The notes under the pieces: model-generated
The model's database searches: none
What the model saw: only the letters and a program-made list of their open reading frames with translations
What the model was told of the DNA's origin: nothing
Position numbers and translations under genes: made by a program
Shown here: piece by piece, positions 5,405 to 6,327 of the stretch
How the letters are laid out: each line of letters starts with the position of its first letter
Position numbering within the stretch: the stretch's first letter is position 1
Assembly: GCA_002685415.1 (NCBI GenBank)
Contig: NYXO01000037.1
Location: 3,497 to 9,823 of the forward strand
Length of the DNA: 6,327 nucleotides
Direction of reading: 5' to 3'
Origin: Methanobacteriota archaeon
GTDB lineage: Archaea; Thermoplasmatota; Poseidoniia; Poseidoniales; Thalassarchaeaceae

Positions 5405-6327
5405 TGGCAGAAGGTGGCTCTGACGAGTTTAGTGGTCGCTTAGGTCTGATTTTCGCGACCATAGGTGCAGCAATTGGTACAGGGAATATCTGGCGTTTCC
5501 CAAGAATGGTCGGCGCTAATGGCGGAGGCTCTTTCCTAGTTCCTTGGTTGATTTTCCTATTCCTTTGGTCAGTTCCACTGATTATTGCTGAATTCGCTCT
5601 AGGAAAGAGGAGCCGAACAGGAACTGTTGGAACATTCCGAATTTTTGCTGGTAAGCGCTTCGCTTGGATGGGTCTATGGACAGCCTGGATTTCAACCGCT
5701 ATTGGATTCTATTATGCAGTCGTAACAGGCTGGTGCATCAATTACTTCCAGACAGCAATCCGAGGAGGATTGGGGTCTGAGGTAGATACAGTTGAGGTGT
5801 GGAATTCATTCCTGCAGAATCCTATGGAAGTTGTATTCTTCCAATCAATCGCAGTAGCAATAACCATGCTAGCGATTTGGAAAGGTGCGAAGGCTATCGA
5901 AAAGGTCAACGTCAGTCTGATGATATCTCTCTTCGTCCTACTATTTGCTGCATTATTCCTGTCTTTTGTAATGGACCTAGAAGATGGCAGCTTGGATGGT
6001 TTTGTCTACATGTTTAGCATTCAGCCAGAATATCTAGCCCAGCCTGAAACTTGGATTAACGGACTTTCTCAGTCCGCTTGGTCATGTTCGGCTGGAATGG
6101 GTATGGCAATTACCTACTCTGTTTACATGAGAAAGGACGAGGATACAACTCTCAATGCTGCTACCATGTGTCTAGCCAACAATAGCATCTCAATCATCGC
6201 AGGTCTAACTGTGATGATGGCAGTATTCGCAGTAGTCGATGACCCACTGGCTGCGGTTAGTGGTGGAAGCAGTGCAATCACCTTCCTTGTACTTCCAGAA
6301 GTCTTTGCACAGGCTCCCGGTGGACCT
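5404..6327 (+). CDS. Neurotransmitter:sodium symporter (NSS/SNF) family transporter, 3' end beyond the window
   Basis: The first 308 residues of a sodium-coupled transporter with the LeuT fold are present; the frame is open to the window edge. Family members usually have about 440-600 residues and import amino acids or related amines. Membrane helix 1 carries the hallmark GAAIGTGNIWRFP (residues 21-33) followed by NGGGSF (39-44). Asn28 and Arg31 match LeuT Asn27 (sodium site 1) and Arg30 (outer gate). Tyr103-Tyr104 in helix 3 match LeuT Tyr107-Tyr108. The unwound helix 6 is QSAWSCSAGMG (223-233), with Ser227 at LeuT Thr254 and Trp226 at LeuT Phe253. Asn259 or Asn260 in helix 7 would supply the remaining sodium ligand. 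Further hydrophobic segments are at about 44-65, 142-158 and 169-190. The start overlaps the peptidase stop (TGATG). The substrate cannot be fixed from sequence; amino acids released by the peptidase are the natural guess. Confidence 0.95.
   Translation, partial: MAEGGSDEFSGRLGLIFATIGAAIGTGNIWRFPRMVGANGGGSFLVPWLIFLFLWSVPLIIAEFALGKRSRTGTVGTFRIFAGKRFAWMGLWTAWISTAIGFYYAVVTGWCINYFQTAIRGGLGSEVDTVEVWNSFLQNPMEVVFFQSIAVAITMLAIWKGAKAIEKVNVSLMISLFVLLFAALFLSFVMDLEDGSLDGFVYMFSIQPEYLAQPETWINGLSQSAWSCSAGMGMAITYSVYMRKDEDTTLNAATMCLANNSISIIAGLTVMMAVFAVVDDPLAAVSGGSSAITFLVLPEVFAQAPGGP

Noticed and set aside
5799..6017. Rightward 72-residue open frame inside the symporter gene
   Set aside because: It is out of frame with a well-supported NSS coding sequence and has no ribosome binding site or motif.

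Overview
The window reads as part of a compact, moderate-GC prokaryotic genome, most likely a planktonic archaeon of the Marine Group II (Poseidoniales) or a related Thermoplasmatota lineage. This is inference from style, not from a marker gene. The supporting points are a secreted, acid-rich M14 peptidase with calcium-type DxDxDG loops, anchored by an N-terminal hydrophobic segment and a C-terminal membrane helix; a cofactor-dependent phosphoglycerate mutase, a form found in only some archaea; one promoter-like AT element in a divergent gap; and very short spacers. A marine bacterium is not excluded. No rRNA, tRNA, CRISPR array, insertion sequence or long repeat is visible.

Layout. Positions 1-121 hold no confirmed gene: there is a possible leftward gene start at 29 and an open + frame running in from the left edge. 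Positions 122-1396 (+) encode a 424-residue protein I do not recognise, with two C-terminal membrane helices and a weak likeness to the C-lobe of aminoglycoside-phosphotransferase-type kinases. Its stop codon directly abuts the stop of the convergent phosphoglycerate mutase gene (1397-1996, -). That gene lies 18 bases downstream of an MscS-type mechanosensitive channel gene (2015-3130, -), and the two probably share a transcript.

A divergent gap of about 100 bases (3131-3229) separates the channel gene from the rightward pair. The first of the pair is a large membrane-anchored zinc carboxypeptidase of family M14 (3230-5404), with all the expected catalytic residues and two extra acidic segments inside the catalytic domain. 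The second is a neurotransmitter:sodium symporter family transporter (5404 to the right edge, incomplete), whose ATG overlaps the TGA of the peptidase gene and which has a strong ribosome binding site.

Functionally, the rightward pair suggests a peptide-scavenging unit: the carboxypeptidase would release C-terminal amino acids outside the cell and the sodium symporter would import them. The leftward pair is housekeeping: osmotic safety valve and glycolysis/gluconeogenesis. The least explained item is the 424-residue protein. I see no defence system, mobile element or clearly new multi-gene system here.
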